A stretch of 64,000 nt of DNA from Prunus persica (Eukaryota; Streptophyta; Magnoliopsida; Rosales; Rosaceae), in contig NC_034016.1 in NCBI RefSeq assembly GCF_000346465.2, positions 12,271,805-12,335,804 of the forward strand, in the 5' to 3' direction. Every line of letters begins with the position of its first letter. The stretch's first letter is position 1. The notes below the pieces were generated by a model. It was given only the letters and a program-made list of their open reading frames with translations. It ran no database searches and was not told the origin of the DNA. The translations under genes were made by a program, and so were the position numbers. Positions 1 through 12,899 of this stretch are shown piece by piece.

Positions 1-84
1 AAAAAAATAATAATAAATCCACCATTCCTGAGGCAAAAGTGCTGGAGGGGCACAAACAATTGAATAGCTGAACATCTAACTTAC

Positions 85-1416
85 CAATCACTACAACCTT
101 CACACTGAACCATGAGGTCATCAGGGTTGTAAGGCATCTCACATTTGCAATACCTGCCACATGAAAATAGAAACTGGGATAAGCAAGAACTGCTCAAGTG
201 AAATTACCCAATACCAATTATCCCCAAACCCAAGGTTGAAACAACATCGGCTTGTTATTCATAAAAGTCATAGTTCTCATCAATAAAATAAAATTGTGGG
301 AAACCTATATAATGAAAGAAATTATGGGAACTTAAGTTCAAGGCTCAAATATATTTTAGTTGTAATTCCCAAACTCAAAAAGCAAGTACGCATAGATACA
401 TAACTGAAGGAAGGCAAATGAAAACTTGAACATAAAGTTCCATTGTTTAACAGAAGGGGGCAAAACTAACAGGAAAGTGAGAAACAAATGTGGCATCATG
501 AAGAGAAGATATATATAGAGCATAGTTTGCACAACGGATAAAACCTAAAACCCCAGAAGAATTTAAAAAGGTTTTAGCTTTTAGTTTTGGATTTACGTAT
601 TCTCCTTCATTTCTTTCTCACCTCTATCGTATCTCATCTCATTCACTTCATTGTCCTCTTCTTTATCAGAAGAGCCAAAGTTTCTAAATTGCAATGAATA
701 AACTATAAAGAGTAAGCTAAAGTCCCATGCTTTTACATTCAATTCAATAGAATACCAAGGAAATCATATAACTGAAGCACAAAATCACTAACAAACACCA
801 AATAAAAGTTGAATTTAAGAACAACTCAATCGCCAATTCACTTCAATTCAGCCAATTTTAGGCAAAACAGTAAAAAACGATGAGCTTAGAGAGAAGGAGA
901 AACGTACACAGCGACACGGTCAGGATTGAAAGCTCCGGTTGAGGAATTATACTCGAAACGACAGAAGAAGTCGTCGTTCCCAACAGCGTCGAGCTTGGTA
1001 TAGCTCTTGAAGGTGTGCACCGTACACTTAGCCTCGATGGTGTCGGCGCTCTGAACGTCGTGGTGATCGGAGAGAAACACCTCCTTGGAGCCGTGAAACT
1101 GTCGCCGGCCGCCAATCGACTCCTCCGGCCGATAGTACCAGCGCACGTGCACCTTCACGTTGGAGCCGCGGCTGTCCGCCTCGATCCGCTCGATTTTCGC
1201 CACGTACGACGGCTTCCCGGAATCCGACGGCCGCATCAGCACACAGTCCCCAGCTGATCGCCACAGAGACAGAAAGAGAAAAATCAAAATCAAAATTTAC
1301 AGTGAATTGAAAATTCGAATTTGATTTTTTTTCTAGAAACTACCTCTGACGGTCTTGTTGATGTGCTTGACAGTGTAAGAGTCGAGTGTTCGTCTCGCAG
1401 CTTTTGGTTTGGCCAT
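85..1416 (-). CDS. SHL: SHL-type BAH-PHD chromatin reader, 5' part (gene continues past the left edge)
   Basis: Three exons are visible: 1344-1416, 908-1253 and 85-153. They give about 162 residues, with phases 1 and 2 matching at the junctions and GT-AG borders. The start [20 protein letters not shown] is the first Met in frame. Exon 2 encodes a BAH domain (about residues 25-140) with the family block [17 protein letters not shown] and then [16 protein letters not shown]. Exon 3 opens the PHD finger ([19 protein letters not shown]), holding its first four zinc-binding Cys. The rest of the PHD finger and the C-terminus lie outside the window. SHL and EBS are nuclear readers that bind H3K27me3 through BAH and H3K4me through PHD, and they repress flowering. 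[19 protein letters not shown] and QSADTIE favour SHL over EBS by memory of the families. Exon 1-2 are GC-rich compared with their surroundings. Confidence 0.93.
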
Positions 1417-2013
1417 GGCGAATCGTTTGCAGAGATTTTCACAAACTCATCGCCCAAAACCAAACACAGAGAGATTTGGAAGAATCTGGAATTTGGAATT
1501 TTTTGAATTGAAATTGAAAACAACTCAGAATTTAATTAAAAAATAAAAAGAAAAAAAAATAAGCGAAAATTATATGATTCGTGCAATTCCACGTAGATTC
1601 CAAATATTATTTAATTAATTTTTCGAGTGGTGGTGATGGGATTGTTCGTACGTATAGGAGGACTTTTTGGTTGTAGGGTAGAGGCGGGCACAGTAGATAA
1701 CAGCTTTCTTTACGCGCCTTTTTTAACGTATTTTAACGTATTTGTCGTACGTGTATATATCTAACATAAGTATTATAATAATGACAGCGTGTTGACCGGG
1801 GTCTTTTCTTTCTTGACTTTTTGGGGCACTTGCATGTCACGCACATAGTTCAAAACATCTTGAAACATATTTATACATATATTGTATAAATATCGATAAT
1901 ATCGAACAATATTGATGTTGATAATTTTTCTCACACTTCAATAATATTTGGCTAAAATATCACAATAATATCAATAATATCAAAATAATTAAGATAATGA
2001 AAATTTTAAACAA
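1417..2013. other. SHL upstream region, AT-rich
   Basis: No gene is visible. The first few hundred bases must contain the SHL promoter and leader. From about 1860 to 2000 the sequence is made of short ATATCG/AATATT words (for example around 1886-1990), a low-complexity pattern that reappears at 4078-4160. Confidence 0.5.
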
Positions 2014-2353
2014 TTATTTACACTAACACCGCCTTGAGGTTTCTTGTGTTTTCACAAAACTCCTTTTCGTTGAATGTTTGTCCCAAAAGTGATGATTTCA
2101 TTATATAAAAAAACTTATGCAAATGATAAAATTAACCTTAATAAAGTATATGTAATCTAATATCAAAGGCCATTCGGAGAGTTTTTTTTTTTTTTTTTTT
2201 GGATATAAAATCATCAATCTTTTGATGAAAAATCAATGAAAATGAGTTTTGTGAAAACAATTTAAAACCTTGGGGGGTGTTCTTGTAATTTCTAAAATCT
2301 CAAGGAGTTTTGTGAAAAAAGCTAAAAACTTCATGAGGTATTAGTGTAAATAA
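2014..2353. mobile_element. Foldback MITE, about 340 bp
   Basis: The left arm (2014-2065) and right arm (2300-2353) are imperfect inverted repeats of about 50 bp. Both ends read TTATTTACACTAA on their own strand, followed by a conserved CACAAAACTCCTT block inside each arm. The middle is AT-rich and noncoding. I could not find a convincing target-site duplication, so the superfamily is open; Mutator-like or hAT-like would both be possible. Confidence 0.65.
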
Positions 2354-2413
2354 CTCAAATTTGAATCTTATAGGAACTCTATGAATACTAAGTCACTCTT
2401 GTATCTTATCATG

Positions 2414-3965
2414 TGTTGAGGCCCAAAAAAATCCAAGGCTGGGCCCAAATATATTTTTGGCCCAGTACAACACCAAGCGAAAAATTCTTATTTAAGCAAT
2501 ATGTCACGCTATAAGCTTAAGTGGGCCCAAGCCACGCCTGGGGCTTGCTGAGCGGGTTGTGGTATGGATGGTTACGAGTATTCACGAGGCCCATTGATTG
2601 TCCAAGAAGTGGAAGTTTTGGGTTACTTGGGAGCACCAAAACTCAAGTACATTCCTTGAGCACAAACATATGGGTAAGCATAAGAGAAAACCTAGTAGCC
2701 CATCACCTTAAGAAAGCCTAATAGCCCATATCACATGAGAAAAATCTCACATCAGCCAAAGCTTCCAGCAGTCTGACGAAATCAAAGGGAACTCACAAGC
2801 CACTGGAAACGAAACAGCCCAGCACCTTATAAAATATCCCAACGTCGTGCATCTCTAAAACCAGATCGAAGCCAAACCACCAAAACCAAGCAAACCCATA
2901 TGCTGATCACCTTTTTGACCAAGCACCCTTACCCATCCTTTCCTCTTCAAGTTTTGGTGAGAAAACAAGAAGAAAAAATGGGTGGCTCCTCACCCACATG
3001 GAGAAGTCCAGCTGCCTAAGGACCTTGGAACCCCAAAAAGCTGCGTGCCTATGGGTTCAAGTTAAAGAAATTTCACCAAACAAGGTGGAATGGAAGAAAG
3101 TGAAGGAAAAGGGAAGGGGGTGGCTTGACAAAATTAAAGTGTTCAACGCCTATAAAAGGAGTCACTTCCTACCCAGCAAAAACAACTCACCTTGGTTGCT
3201 GCAAGCATCCCAATAACCGTGAGAATTCATCGAAGGCAAGCATTCCTTCTGGAATCCTTCAATTTAATGCTTTGTTCTTCCATCTTCCTTCTTTCTCTCT
3301 TTCAAAACCCACATCCAGAGAGAGCAAGCATCATTTTTCATCTCTGGAACCCTATGATTTCAAGCCTTGTTCTTCCATTGCTTCCCATTTTCTCTTCTGT
3401 CAAATCACCCAGGAGCTTGACGAAGCTTTCGTCAAGCTGCTGGAAATATGCTAAAGCCACCTATGTTTCCATCTTCTTCCTCTATTTCCATAAACACACA
3501 TCTAGAGAGCAATCAAACTCTCTCTTCCCCTTACTTCGAGCCTCTGTTTCTCATAGGAAACCCAAGCCTTCTCTCTCTCATGCTAAACTCATGAATGCTC
3601 AGCTCCCATGCCACAAGCTTCTTATGCTAAGCCAAGAATTTATCTGTAAGCGACTGTTGGTTTCATTGGTGAAGAAGATCAAGGTGTTTCCTAAGGCTCA
3701 ACTACCCTTTTGAAACACTCTTGGAACCTGATCCTTGAACTCAGACACAGGGGCAGCTTCACATGTTTCTCTTTTTCGGCACCCAAGCCCATTCGTCAGG
3801 CTGCTGGAATAAAAAAACTCTTACACCATGCAATGTATAAAGTGTAAAATATTGTAGTAAATCATTATAAATAAATTATTATGGTATACTTAATCTTCTT
3901 TCATTAATTACTACATATTTTCGACACTCGAAGTGTTTGTTAGCTCGCTAAATCAGTTAAACCCA
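2414..3965 (+). mobile_element. Probable solo LTR of a retrotransposon (1552 bp) with 5-bp TSD
   Basis: The segment begins TGTTGAGGCCC and ends AACCCA, so it has the TG...CA ends of a plant LTR. It is flanked on both sides by TCATG (2409-2413 and 3966-3970), a 5-bp target duplication. A TATAAAAGG box at about 3150 would start the R region, and AATAAA-like signals sit near 3868. No gag-pol, primer-binding site or second LTR is next to it, which fits a solo LTR left by LTR-LTR recombination. ORFs inside (for example 3192-3713) show no recognisable domain and are probably chance. Confidence 0.62.
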
Positions 3966-3967
3966 TC

Positions 3968-4056
3968 ATGCAATGCATTTCCCTCCAATTTTTTGTGATA
4001 AAGTAATATATAATTGACTAAATAAACATCCTTTGCAATGCATTTCCTTCCAATTT
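3968..4056 (+). repeat. Short direct repeat next to the solo LTR
   Basis: The word TGCAATGCATTTCC followed by TCCAATTT occurs at about 3969-3992 and again at 4035-4057 with one change. It lies just outside the right target duplication, so it is genomic sequence duplicated locally rather than part of the LTR. Confidence 0.5.
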
Positions 4057-4410
4057 ATGTGTTTTTTATTCAATTTTTATCGATATCAATAATATCTCCG
4101 ATATTTCTATCGAAATTTTCTTGTTTTTGGACTACTGATATTTCCGAAATCATCAATATTTTAGACCTCGGTCACAGGGACATATCAATGTGTTGCTATT
4201 CCCATTTAATCACGAAATCCTTATTACGCGTGGCAGTCCGATGGGTGGATTAAATATTGTAGGTGCAAGGGTAAATGCTTTGAATCACTTGAGCTACCAG
4301 TCATTTATGATCCAAGTTGAATTTTGTGGGCTTATGTTGATTATGGATTTAAATTTATTAAATGAATTTCAAATTTCAAATGTTGGGGCCTATGGAATTC
4401 CTTAGAACTC

Positions 4411-4507
4411 GTTTGGGAGTGATTCTGAAACACTTAAAGTAATTATATGGAGAATCCTTTTACATAGAAGTGCTTTTTGGCCTATCAAGAATCACATCCA
4501 AACAAAC
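4411..4507. mobile_element. Very short foldback MITE (about 97 bp)
   Basis: The left end GTTTGGGAGTGATTCT is matched by the right end AAGAATCACATCCAAAC in reverse complement. The spacing is about 60 bp. Elements with GTTTGG...CCAAAC ends are common small plant MITEs. A target duplication is not clear. The remaining sequence from 4508 to 5100 shows nothing I can name apart from the 3' end of the next gene. Confidence 0.5.
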
Positions 4508-5102
4508 CCTCAAGTGACTTGACTTCTTAGAAATATGGATTAAAGTTGCCTATCAAGTGTGGAAATTCAAGTTAGCATATGTTAAACTTCTTAATAGGTA
4601 GGACTCTATTAGATTATCATCTGTAAATTAGTCTAGCCCATTAAAAGACATTGTGCGAAGTTGTTTACATATGTATATTGTCTTGAGTGTGTATGTTTCT
4701 TTGCGATTCAATTTACATATAGACCAAAAAGAAAAAGAAAGAAGCAATGGGGACCAATAGATGCCCGTTAACACACCCAAGGTTTTAGATTCAATTCCGT
4801 CCTTCGTCAATATCACTTGTATCAAAAAACATCCATTGCCTAGTTTCAGAAAATTGGTAATCCGACTACAAGTGGAAACGAAAATGTTGGTCATATAGGT
4901 TGAATTGAATTGCGATTTTGGACCTAATTACAATTACAAGTTACAACCGTAGACGATACCTACATTTCCATAAATAAAAATGTGATATTCTATATTTTGC
5001 TGCTAACACATTGCTCTGTTGCTGATCCAATTTCTTTCTTTTTATGGAATTAGATTTTCTCAACTTCCTCTTAAACCCTTCAACTTGTGGCAATTTAAGT
5101 AC

Positions 5103-8100
5103 TTATATAGGGGCACAAACAGCTTCCACAGACAACTTCTTCAGTTTGCTTGGACATGGGTCCTTGCCAAAGTTGGTATTTGATATGGTCACTGAACATT
5201 TCTGCTTACCTATGCACTCCTGTAAAAAGACAGACATCAGGAAAAAAGATGCAAAGAAAATAAGAACTTATTCTTTAATTCTTGTTGGAATATTATTATA
5301 TTGCCTAGATTAGGATGAAAACCATATGTTTAATTGAAAAAACTTTTAACGCTTTTTTCTGCAGCAAATTAGGAGCATTCTGAGAAGTACCTTTTCCAGG
5401 ACAGCATTTGAGTTTGGAGCATGACAGGCACCATGCTGAAAAGTTCCACAGCTTCCAGATGGAGTTCCAAAGCTTGAAAATTTAATGGCAGAAATGGAGT
5501 GTCCCTCTGTACAGTGTAGGCTAATTTCAGGCTTATTTTGCTCTTCCAGTTGACCATGGCTCTCAGTTTGCCAATTCCTGAAGTGAGGGTGGTTTTCAGA
5601 AACCTCAGCACAAACACTTGTCACTGATTTTTTTACTAGACCAATCCTTGATACATCACCACCAATCTCCTCAAAAACTACCAATAGGTTGTTAGACGGC
5701 TTTAAGAAAGACCGAGGAACGTGGTACCTGAAACCATAGCATAACAAAGATGGATAATTAAAGTGGTTCTTATTGTGTTGTTCAAATTGGTTTATGAATA
5801 AGTTGTGTAAGAAGTTTGTACCATTGTTGAGTTGGATGCTGGCAACCAAATTGGCACTTCTTAGGCCTGAATGTACCAGAATAAGCACATTCGCTGCAGT
5901 TGCCTGTAGCATAAGTAGTCCAGTATCTTCCAATGCTCTGCCCATTGATCCATACTTGACCCTTTCCCATACTCCCCATGTCCAAAGCCAAGGGGTCATC
6001 TCCTTTTGGTGCATCAAAACTGGCCTGAGGGTTCAACCACAGCTGTCTGTTACCAACAATGCTCAATGGTTCTAAAGGAACTTTGAAATGAATCTAAGCT
6101 GCTGTTGGAGACCGATCCAACTCCAATTCACCCTCCAACCCTCAGTTGAATTCTTAGATATAAACACAGGAAATAAGAAACAAAAACCATTCTAGTCAAG
6201 CTTCAATGTTTGAAGGAGCATTTCCATACCTTATACCATGTCAGTGGCTGCTGTTTTTGTGCCACTAAGGACCCCTTCATCCAATCCACTGCCGAGATGG
6301 AATGTAGAGCACCCAGATTCATGTCTTCTCCTTTTAGCCCAACCTGTATAAAGAGAGTAGTAAGTTGGGGCTCCTTGGCCATACAAGTATGTCACCGAAG
6401 TTTAATGAATGTATTGTAGACCTTGTATGACCATTTCTGCCATGATAAATCTCTCTTTCCTTGGTCTAGTCCATGTAGAACAACTGGTCCCAGCACCCCT
6501 GTGCTCCGCATCTCAAAATGAGGACCATTGTTCTTTGACGACATCAAGCAGAAAGTAGTTCAGTTAAAATTCAAATAAACGAGTGAAATATGACAATAAA
6601 ATATAAGACAGGATTCAATCTTTTTAGAGAGAGAGATCAATATAAGCAAAAATTAATAATGTTTCGACATAAGTAACTAGAAGTTTCAAATGCCTATGAC
6701 ACATCTAGAGAAAACCTTTTACTTATTCCAAATCCAAAACCTTCCCCAAGGGTCTTAGCATAAGCTGCTAGCCTCCGGGATATGATATCTTTACTTTATG
6801 ATACTACTAGATGGCATGAATGCAGTTATGCTAGCATATCACAAAATAGATTGCACACACAAGAGATAGAATTTAAAGTATTTAGAGAAACTCTGTGTAC
6901 ATCCATGGAGGTAGATAGTCCACTATATAAACCATAGAGACATTACAAAGATACAAGAGTACGTACAGACACCAAATCAAAATTTCTAATCCAAGTAGAA
7001 CGTTACAATACTAATCAAGCCACATTATAGGTATCTGAGACATAATATCCAACAAAATTGTCTTTGTAAACTAAGTATTGGAAGTTAACAAAAATGGAAA
7101 TTAAAGAACTAACCGCCAATCCAACAGCTATACTGAGAAGTGAAATTTTATTCAGTCCAGCATGCAGGTTGACATTTCCAGTAAAAGTGAATCTCCTGTA
7201 TTCCCTAGTCCCATAAGCCGATCCTATCATTAGAGCACATCACCAACACTTAAATATCAAGGACATATTTCTTTTAAACAGACTCAGGGAACTATTTGCT
7301 TTCACATCAATAACTAGCTGGTGCAATTATCTAAACACAAGATTATCAACAATTTACCTGAGAGCTGGTCATTGATAAAAACATGCATAGCATCTCCAGT
7401 TGACTGCACAGTTAGACTGGGATGCTGGCCTCCACGCAGAAATGATTCTGATGGACCTATGTCGACGCTATAAACATCAAGTTATTGGTAAATTAATTTT
7501 GATAATAGGACTTACGATTTCAAAGATATGTTGTGTATAAAACATTTTGGTGGTTTTATCTAACCTGGTTGTGTACCACAAATAATCACTGGAGTCTCTA
7601 GTGATGTTCAACTGATCTAAGAGGCCAATGACCGTGATTGTTGTATCACCAGCCACTGAAGAAATGTCTTCATTGAAGATTTCCCATGAGCGCAATTCAG
7701 AGTTAGTGTGCAAAAGTTGTGTTTGGGATGTCTGAACTCCCACCTGCAATGGAATGCATGACTATCTGTTTATCATTTCTGTTTATACACTATACTAAAG
7801 TGGAATGAAACTACACAAAACTTTACAGCTATCCTAATGTTTGAGGTAATTCATTGAGGAAAAATCTATCCGAGCTGAAAATCATTTCAGGAAAGAGTGT
7901 TTCAATCTTGCTGGAGAAGGCATATGGCTTTCCCTTTATGGTACAATATCTGAAAAACTTGTGGAAAATAGAAATGACAAATAAAACCATTAAATTAGCA
8001 TTCCAAATTAGCATTCTTTATGTCACTTACTCGAGCAGTGTTGAATACAACATTTTTGCAATCTGGAAGGATGCTGATGGACCAAGGGGGAAGGTGAAAG

Positions 8101-11100
8101 TTCATGTTATTGAAAGTCACCGTTGCAGCTGACTTTGTATTGTAGTTTGAGAGAAAAGCTGCACAAACTCCTGACTTGAAAGAGAATACATGTGCCTGGA
8201 ATTTGTATCAAATCTGGTTTAAACAAGCATGCACTTCCATATGTCCTAACTAGCAAAAACATCAATTTAGTTGAATTTGATTTGAAAGAATCTTCAAGGA
8301 AAATTTTCTTTTGAAACTACTGTAAAAAATTTCTTAAGCCTAGTTCATAAATTTCTTGAATAAGTTTGATTCAACATAGAGATCTTTTGATCTTTTGATA
8401 GGTTTCTTATTTAACTAATATGTAGAAGATGAAGTTACTTTTAGTTTTTATTTTTGAAAGTATGCTGATTCTACTATAGAAAATTCAAAGTGATATGATT
8501 CTTACTTAGACACTGACTCTTTAAATAAATCGACAAACCTGTCCATAGCTCCCTAAGGATGTGACAGTAGGGTCAGCATTTAGCAGAGCTGGCTCACATA
8601 ACTTAACAGCCTTATGGAGTTCCTTTAAGTGGCCATACTTTGGTTGCCTGATCAAACCTGTCATTACAGCTAGAGTTATAAGGCTGCAACTGATAATTAT
8701 TTACACGTTAAGATATACCCATAAAGAAAGATTACACTAGAGAAGAAACCTACGTTAAAAATTTTGAAAGCCATTGCGAAGACATGGGGTCAATTTTCTC
8801 ACCATATTCATCAATGGGAGCATCATAGTCATAGCTGGTAGTAATAAAAGGGCCTCCAGCAGTTCTCCCAAAATTGGTTCCTCCATGGTACTGCATGCAA
8901 TGATTTAGAAGTTTAGCTCATTTATTCCTCCATGCAGTTAGCTAGCTGTTACCAGTTCAAAACTAACCCTTGAATTTTATATATCTTTCCCTAAATAATG
9001 TTTCATTTGATTGCAGAAATGTTGTATAAGTAAAGAAGGTATGCAGGCTTCTAGAATTGTCACTACAAATCAAGTTTTTACATCTGGTACAAGGTTTTCA
9101 TATTTAACTTTTGTCCTCTAGATAATAACATACAGAAATGGCTTATTGGAGACTCCTGTTAGAATGAATTTACTGACCATGTAATAATTTACAAAGGAGC
9201 CTCCTTTTTGAATGAATCCGGCAACTGCAAATGCCAAATCTTCAACAGGTCGCTGGTACACTGGGCCACCAAATTCTGTAAACCTTTAAGAACACAGAAA
9301 AATGTAAATCTACTTTTCTTGCAGCAGGTTCTCAGAGCAAAGATAGATGTAGAATTATACTGAACGGGTCGATCCTTCCCTCCAATTTGTTTTAGCAACT
9401 TGGAACTTACCAGCCAGTCCAAGCCTCAGTCCATAGTGTGGGTTTGTACACTCTGTTTGGGGAAAAATAGTCGCAATAGAAACCATTGCAAGTGTTTATC
9501 TGTAAACAGGATTTAAAGAATTCAAAGTAAATTAGACTTGCTAGCAATAAATTAGCCTCAGTAAAATTTTAAGCAGTTTCTGACATATAAGTACATTGAT
9601 TTTCATATCAACCAGCTCTTGGTCTAGTAATAATTCTTTCTCTTCCCAAGGTTGGACGAGGTCCAAGTTCGAATTCCCCCTCCCCCAATGATTAAAAAAA
9701 AGTGCATATATTTTAATTCTTTTTCATAAGTGAAGCACTCCCTGGGTGCCTAAAGTATCAACTTTGTCTTTTATCAACAAAAAAAAGTATCAACCTTGTC
9801 GTCCACCCATATTATAATACGTGGATTAGTAACACCACACACAAAATGTATTTCTCCATTTCCAGTGGTTAAATACTTAAATTAGTGAAATTAGCCAATA
9901 TAAATGTAAATCATGAAATGCTTGACGGTTAAATAAATAACAAGGAGACAAGAATGATAGTTGAACATGAGTTATTTATTTTCCAAAGATATATGCATAG
10001 AATAGGTACTAGGACATTTCAGTGGTGTAGACTAGTTTGCTTACCACTGGGTCTGGAGCATCCTGTTCCTTGCACATCACCCATGGGACCCCAGTACCCA
10101 TTCCAACAGCCATCTTTGCAGCCCAACTCATGTATGCATAGCCAGAAGCCCCAAAAGCTTTGCTTTCTGGCTCATATTCATTCTCAATCTGCACAAAAGT
10201 ACATTAACAATACAATTTCTTTTCTTCTTTTCATTTTTCTTATCTATCAAATCTGAAACTGGTGTAAAGTGAGAAACTTGTAACCAGAAGTGCTCGAAAC
10301 GAAGCTCCTAGAAATTACACAGTAGTGAAACTTGGTGATAGAAGTTAACCTGAGAAAGAATGATGGGGCCACCTTGGGACTCAAATAACTTTTCATCCTT
10401 CATCAGTTGGACAATTTTCTGGGTAAATTTTTGCATTGCTGACTGCAACACCAGAATAAGCAAAATACTATATTAATTCACAAAATTGATTGAAAGCTTA
10501 AATCTTCACATGGACAGACCTTGAAAGGCTCATTATCTGTTCTGAAGCTAATGCCTGGAACATACTTCAGCCAAACTGGAAACCCCCTACAGAATATAAA
10601 AGTACAAAGCAAAGATCATCAGAGAAATGAATGTGAAGAAGTTAAGAACATAAACCCATCAAAGTTTCAGCTCTGTGGCTCAGGAAAAATGTTCATTACC
10701 CAAAATTCCATTCTGAGCAAATATAAGGCCCAATGCGAAGATGCACATAAAGCCCTGCCTTGTGGACCGTCTTTATGAACCGAGCCAAATCATACCTCCC
10801 CTCAAAATTATACTACAATGCGAAAAAGTTCGAAGATAAAAAATCATGAAAAGAAAGAAAGGGATGTGGACAAAATGCAACTTATAGGAAGGAGAAAACA
10901 AAGAACAAGTAAAGAAATTAAGAGAAAACATAATACATTGCCAGGAGAAGGTTCATGAAGATTCCAAAACACATAGGTGTCTATGGCATCCAAGCCACCA
11001 TCTTTGGCCTTCTGAATAAGGCCTTCCCACATCTGCATTTCATTTTCCATTTCCCATTAGCAGAAGGTTCATGGGAATTTTGCACAGGAAAACCAGATTT

Positions 11101-11312
11101 GGTTAGAAAATATGGAACTGGAATTTGGAAAGTGATACCTCAGGGGTACTTCTGGGATAGTGAATGGAGCCAGAAAAGAGAATTCTCCTCTGCCCATCAA
11201 TGATAAGAGCCTTCCTATCATACACAACATTGCACTGTGCCAGCTCAAGACTTAGAGACCACCACACTATGCAGAGTAGAACCCAACTCCAAGCTGAGCT
11301 AGCAGCTCCCAT
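5103..11312 (-). CDS. BGAL: Beta-galactosidase, glycoside hydrolase family 35, with C-terminal lectin domain
   Basis: Nineteen exons join in frame to 844 aa: 11139-11312, 10937-11032, 10700-10812, 10520-10586, 10350-10442, 10045-10188, 9411-9499, 9178-9283, 8803-8890, 8539-8657, 8031-8195, 7565-7743, 7358-7467, 7114-7223, 6422-6532, 6230-6343, 5822-6024, 5391-5727, 5103-5219. A signal peptide (residues 1 to about 27) precedes [20 protein letters not shown]. The GH35 catalytic domain follows, with the proton donor in IENEYE (about E185) and the nucleophile in LWTEAWTGW (about E254). [14 protein letters not shown] and [12 protein letters not shown] mark the C-terminal beta domains. The last 85 residues or so form a SUEL galactose-binding lectin domain ending VEAVCAPI. 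The enzyme is expected in the cell wall or apoplast, trimming galactose from pectin and other polysaccharides. Exon number, length and sequence place it near the AtBGAL1/BGAL3 group. Exact subgroup is not certain. Confidence 0.95.
9608..9712 (+). mobile_element. SINE in a beta-galactosidase intron
   Basis: A tRNA-derived Pol III promoter can be read: an A-box-like GGTCTAGTAATAA and a B-box AAGTTCGAATTCCCC about 45 bp later, followed by an A-rich tail. It lies in intron 6, opposite to the host gene. Confidence 0.5.
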
Positions 11313-11328
11313 TCTTCTCTCACACACC

Positions 11329-11332
<4 letters not shown>

Positions 11333-11373
<41 letters not shown>
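11333..11373. repeat. (GA)n microsatellite in the beta-galactosidase 5' leader
   Basis: About 20 AG dinucleotides in a row lie 20 bp upstream of the beta-galactosidase ATG, so they read CT on the coding strand. CT-rich leaders are common in plant genes. Confidence 0.9.
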
Positions 11374-11377
<4 letters not shown>

Positions 11378-12401
11378 GTGGAATATGGGAAAGTGGAGTT
11401 TGAAATATGGTCACTATTGAGCAGCAAGGGCAGAGTTCATTTTGTCTTCAATCAAATTATTGCTATACAAATGCACAGAGACAGTTGGCTCAAGAACAGT
11501 AATATGGGGAAAACAAACGCAAAAACAAGAAAGCTAGGACATTTGAGCAAAAGACCAAAAGAAGAAGTTGATGTAATCTGCAATTTCTGTTTTGGGTTTT
11601 CAGTCAATTTAATTTTGTCACAAACAAATCTTTGTTTATGGCCAAAAGCCAAAATGCAAACCAATAATACATGGCTTTCCCTCCAAAAACAATTTTAGTA
11701 TCCCGTGATTCTGTTTCCCTCCAAAAACCAATATTAATTTATATGCTTGTCGTTGTCAAGGAGACACATGCATGGGTGGTATGGTATCTATCTACTCTAT
11801 CTTATCTGCTGTACACCACAAGCATGTCCACACTCAAGCTAAGCTATGGCTGCAACTTATAAAGGATAGATGTCACATTTCTTAGAACTATGCCAAGACT
11901 ATGACAAATTTATATCTAGTTCCATTTTTCGGTCAACAAATACAATTTATTTAGCAAAATGAATTGAAAACTCAATATTTAGAGTAGTTTAGACGATTGT
12001 TTTTATCAAAACTTGGAGTCTATAGGCTTTTTTTCTCCCTTTTGATAGCTAAAAAGGCTTTAACAAATAGGAAACTTATGGTTGGTTGCAACTTGTAATT
12101 GGTTGTGAGTGGAGCAGACATTTGATAAACAAAGTCAAAAGAACGGAATTTTGGGGTCAAAAGAACATAGGATCCTTCGTTGGGTGCCTTTTTGGCTATG
12201 AAAGTGTGCCCCTTCGTAAAATGAAAAGCATAGACTTACATGTTAAAGTACGACTCTCGCTTTAACAAGTTATATGAATTACCATATACGCCCCCATATG
12301 TTTCATGCCTTTTCTCCTCCGAATTGTAAATGAAAATGGAAGTCTTAATGTTAGGCATGGCAATGTTATGATCTTGATAGGACATTTAAAAACGAATAAA
12401 T
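11374..12401. other. Beta-galactosidase upstream region
   Basis: No protein or RNA gene is visible. The proximal part must contain the beta-galactosidase promoter. ORFs at 11378-11862 overlap the leader and promoter and have no domain. Confidence 0.5.
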
Positions 12402-12545
12402 TCGGTAAAGACCCACTAGTATAGTGGTTTGATTGCTTCCTGATGAGAAGGTTCTTTGTTCGAATCCTAACATTCGTGTAGTATGTATAGATTTAGTATC
12501 TTATCATCCATTTTATTTAAGAATAAGTTGTTTGTACCAAAAAAT
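12402..12545 (+). mobile_element. tRNA-derived SINE
   Basis: The A box (CTAGTATAGTGG at about 12415) and B box (GTTCGAATCCTA at about 12459) are spaced as in a tRNA. The 3' end runs to TTGTTTGTACC and an A tract. A further tRNA-like A-box segment (TTTAGCTCAAGTGATATGG) follows at 12602. Confidence 0.6.
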
Positions 12546-12899
12546 GGAAAGACAAAAAAAGTAAGATGTTATTTAACTATTTTAACGTACTACAGATGTG
12601 CTTTAGCTCAAGTGATATGGACAAGGATAGGGTGAGGGTGACGGCTAGAATGTACCTTTGATTCTCCTTGTAATATAAAGGGAAATGTTTATAGAATGCA
12701 AAGATTGCCCTAAGCAAGATGACATTCTTCATAACATAAGGATAACAAGTTTAAAAACACTCGTTTGTTTGAGATATGATGAAAAACTTTTGCGGAACAA
12801 TTAATGAAAAAAAGAAAAGATCGAAAGAGTTGCTTGAGGGGAACCGAAATGATTAAGTATAGATGACTCTTTTTTACATTAGAGGGAATCGAATCGAAT

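Noticed and set aside
3125..3713. ORFs of 109 and 173 codons near 3.1-3.7 kb
   Set aside because: They lie inside the probable solo LTR downstream of its TATA box and have no gag, pol or other domain.
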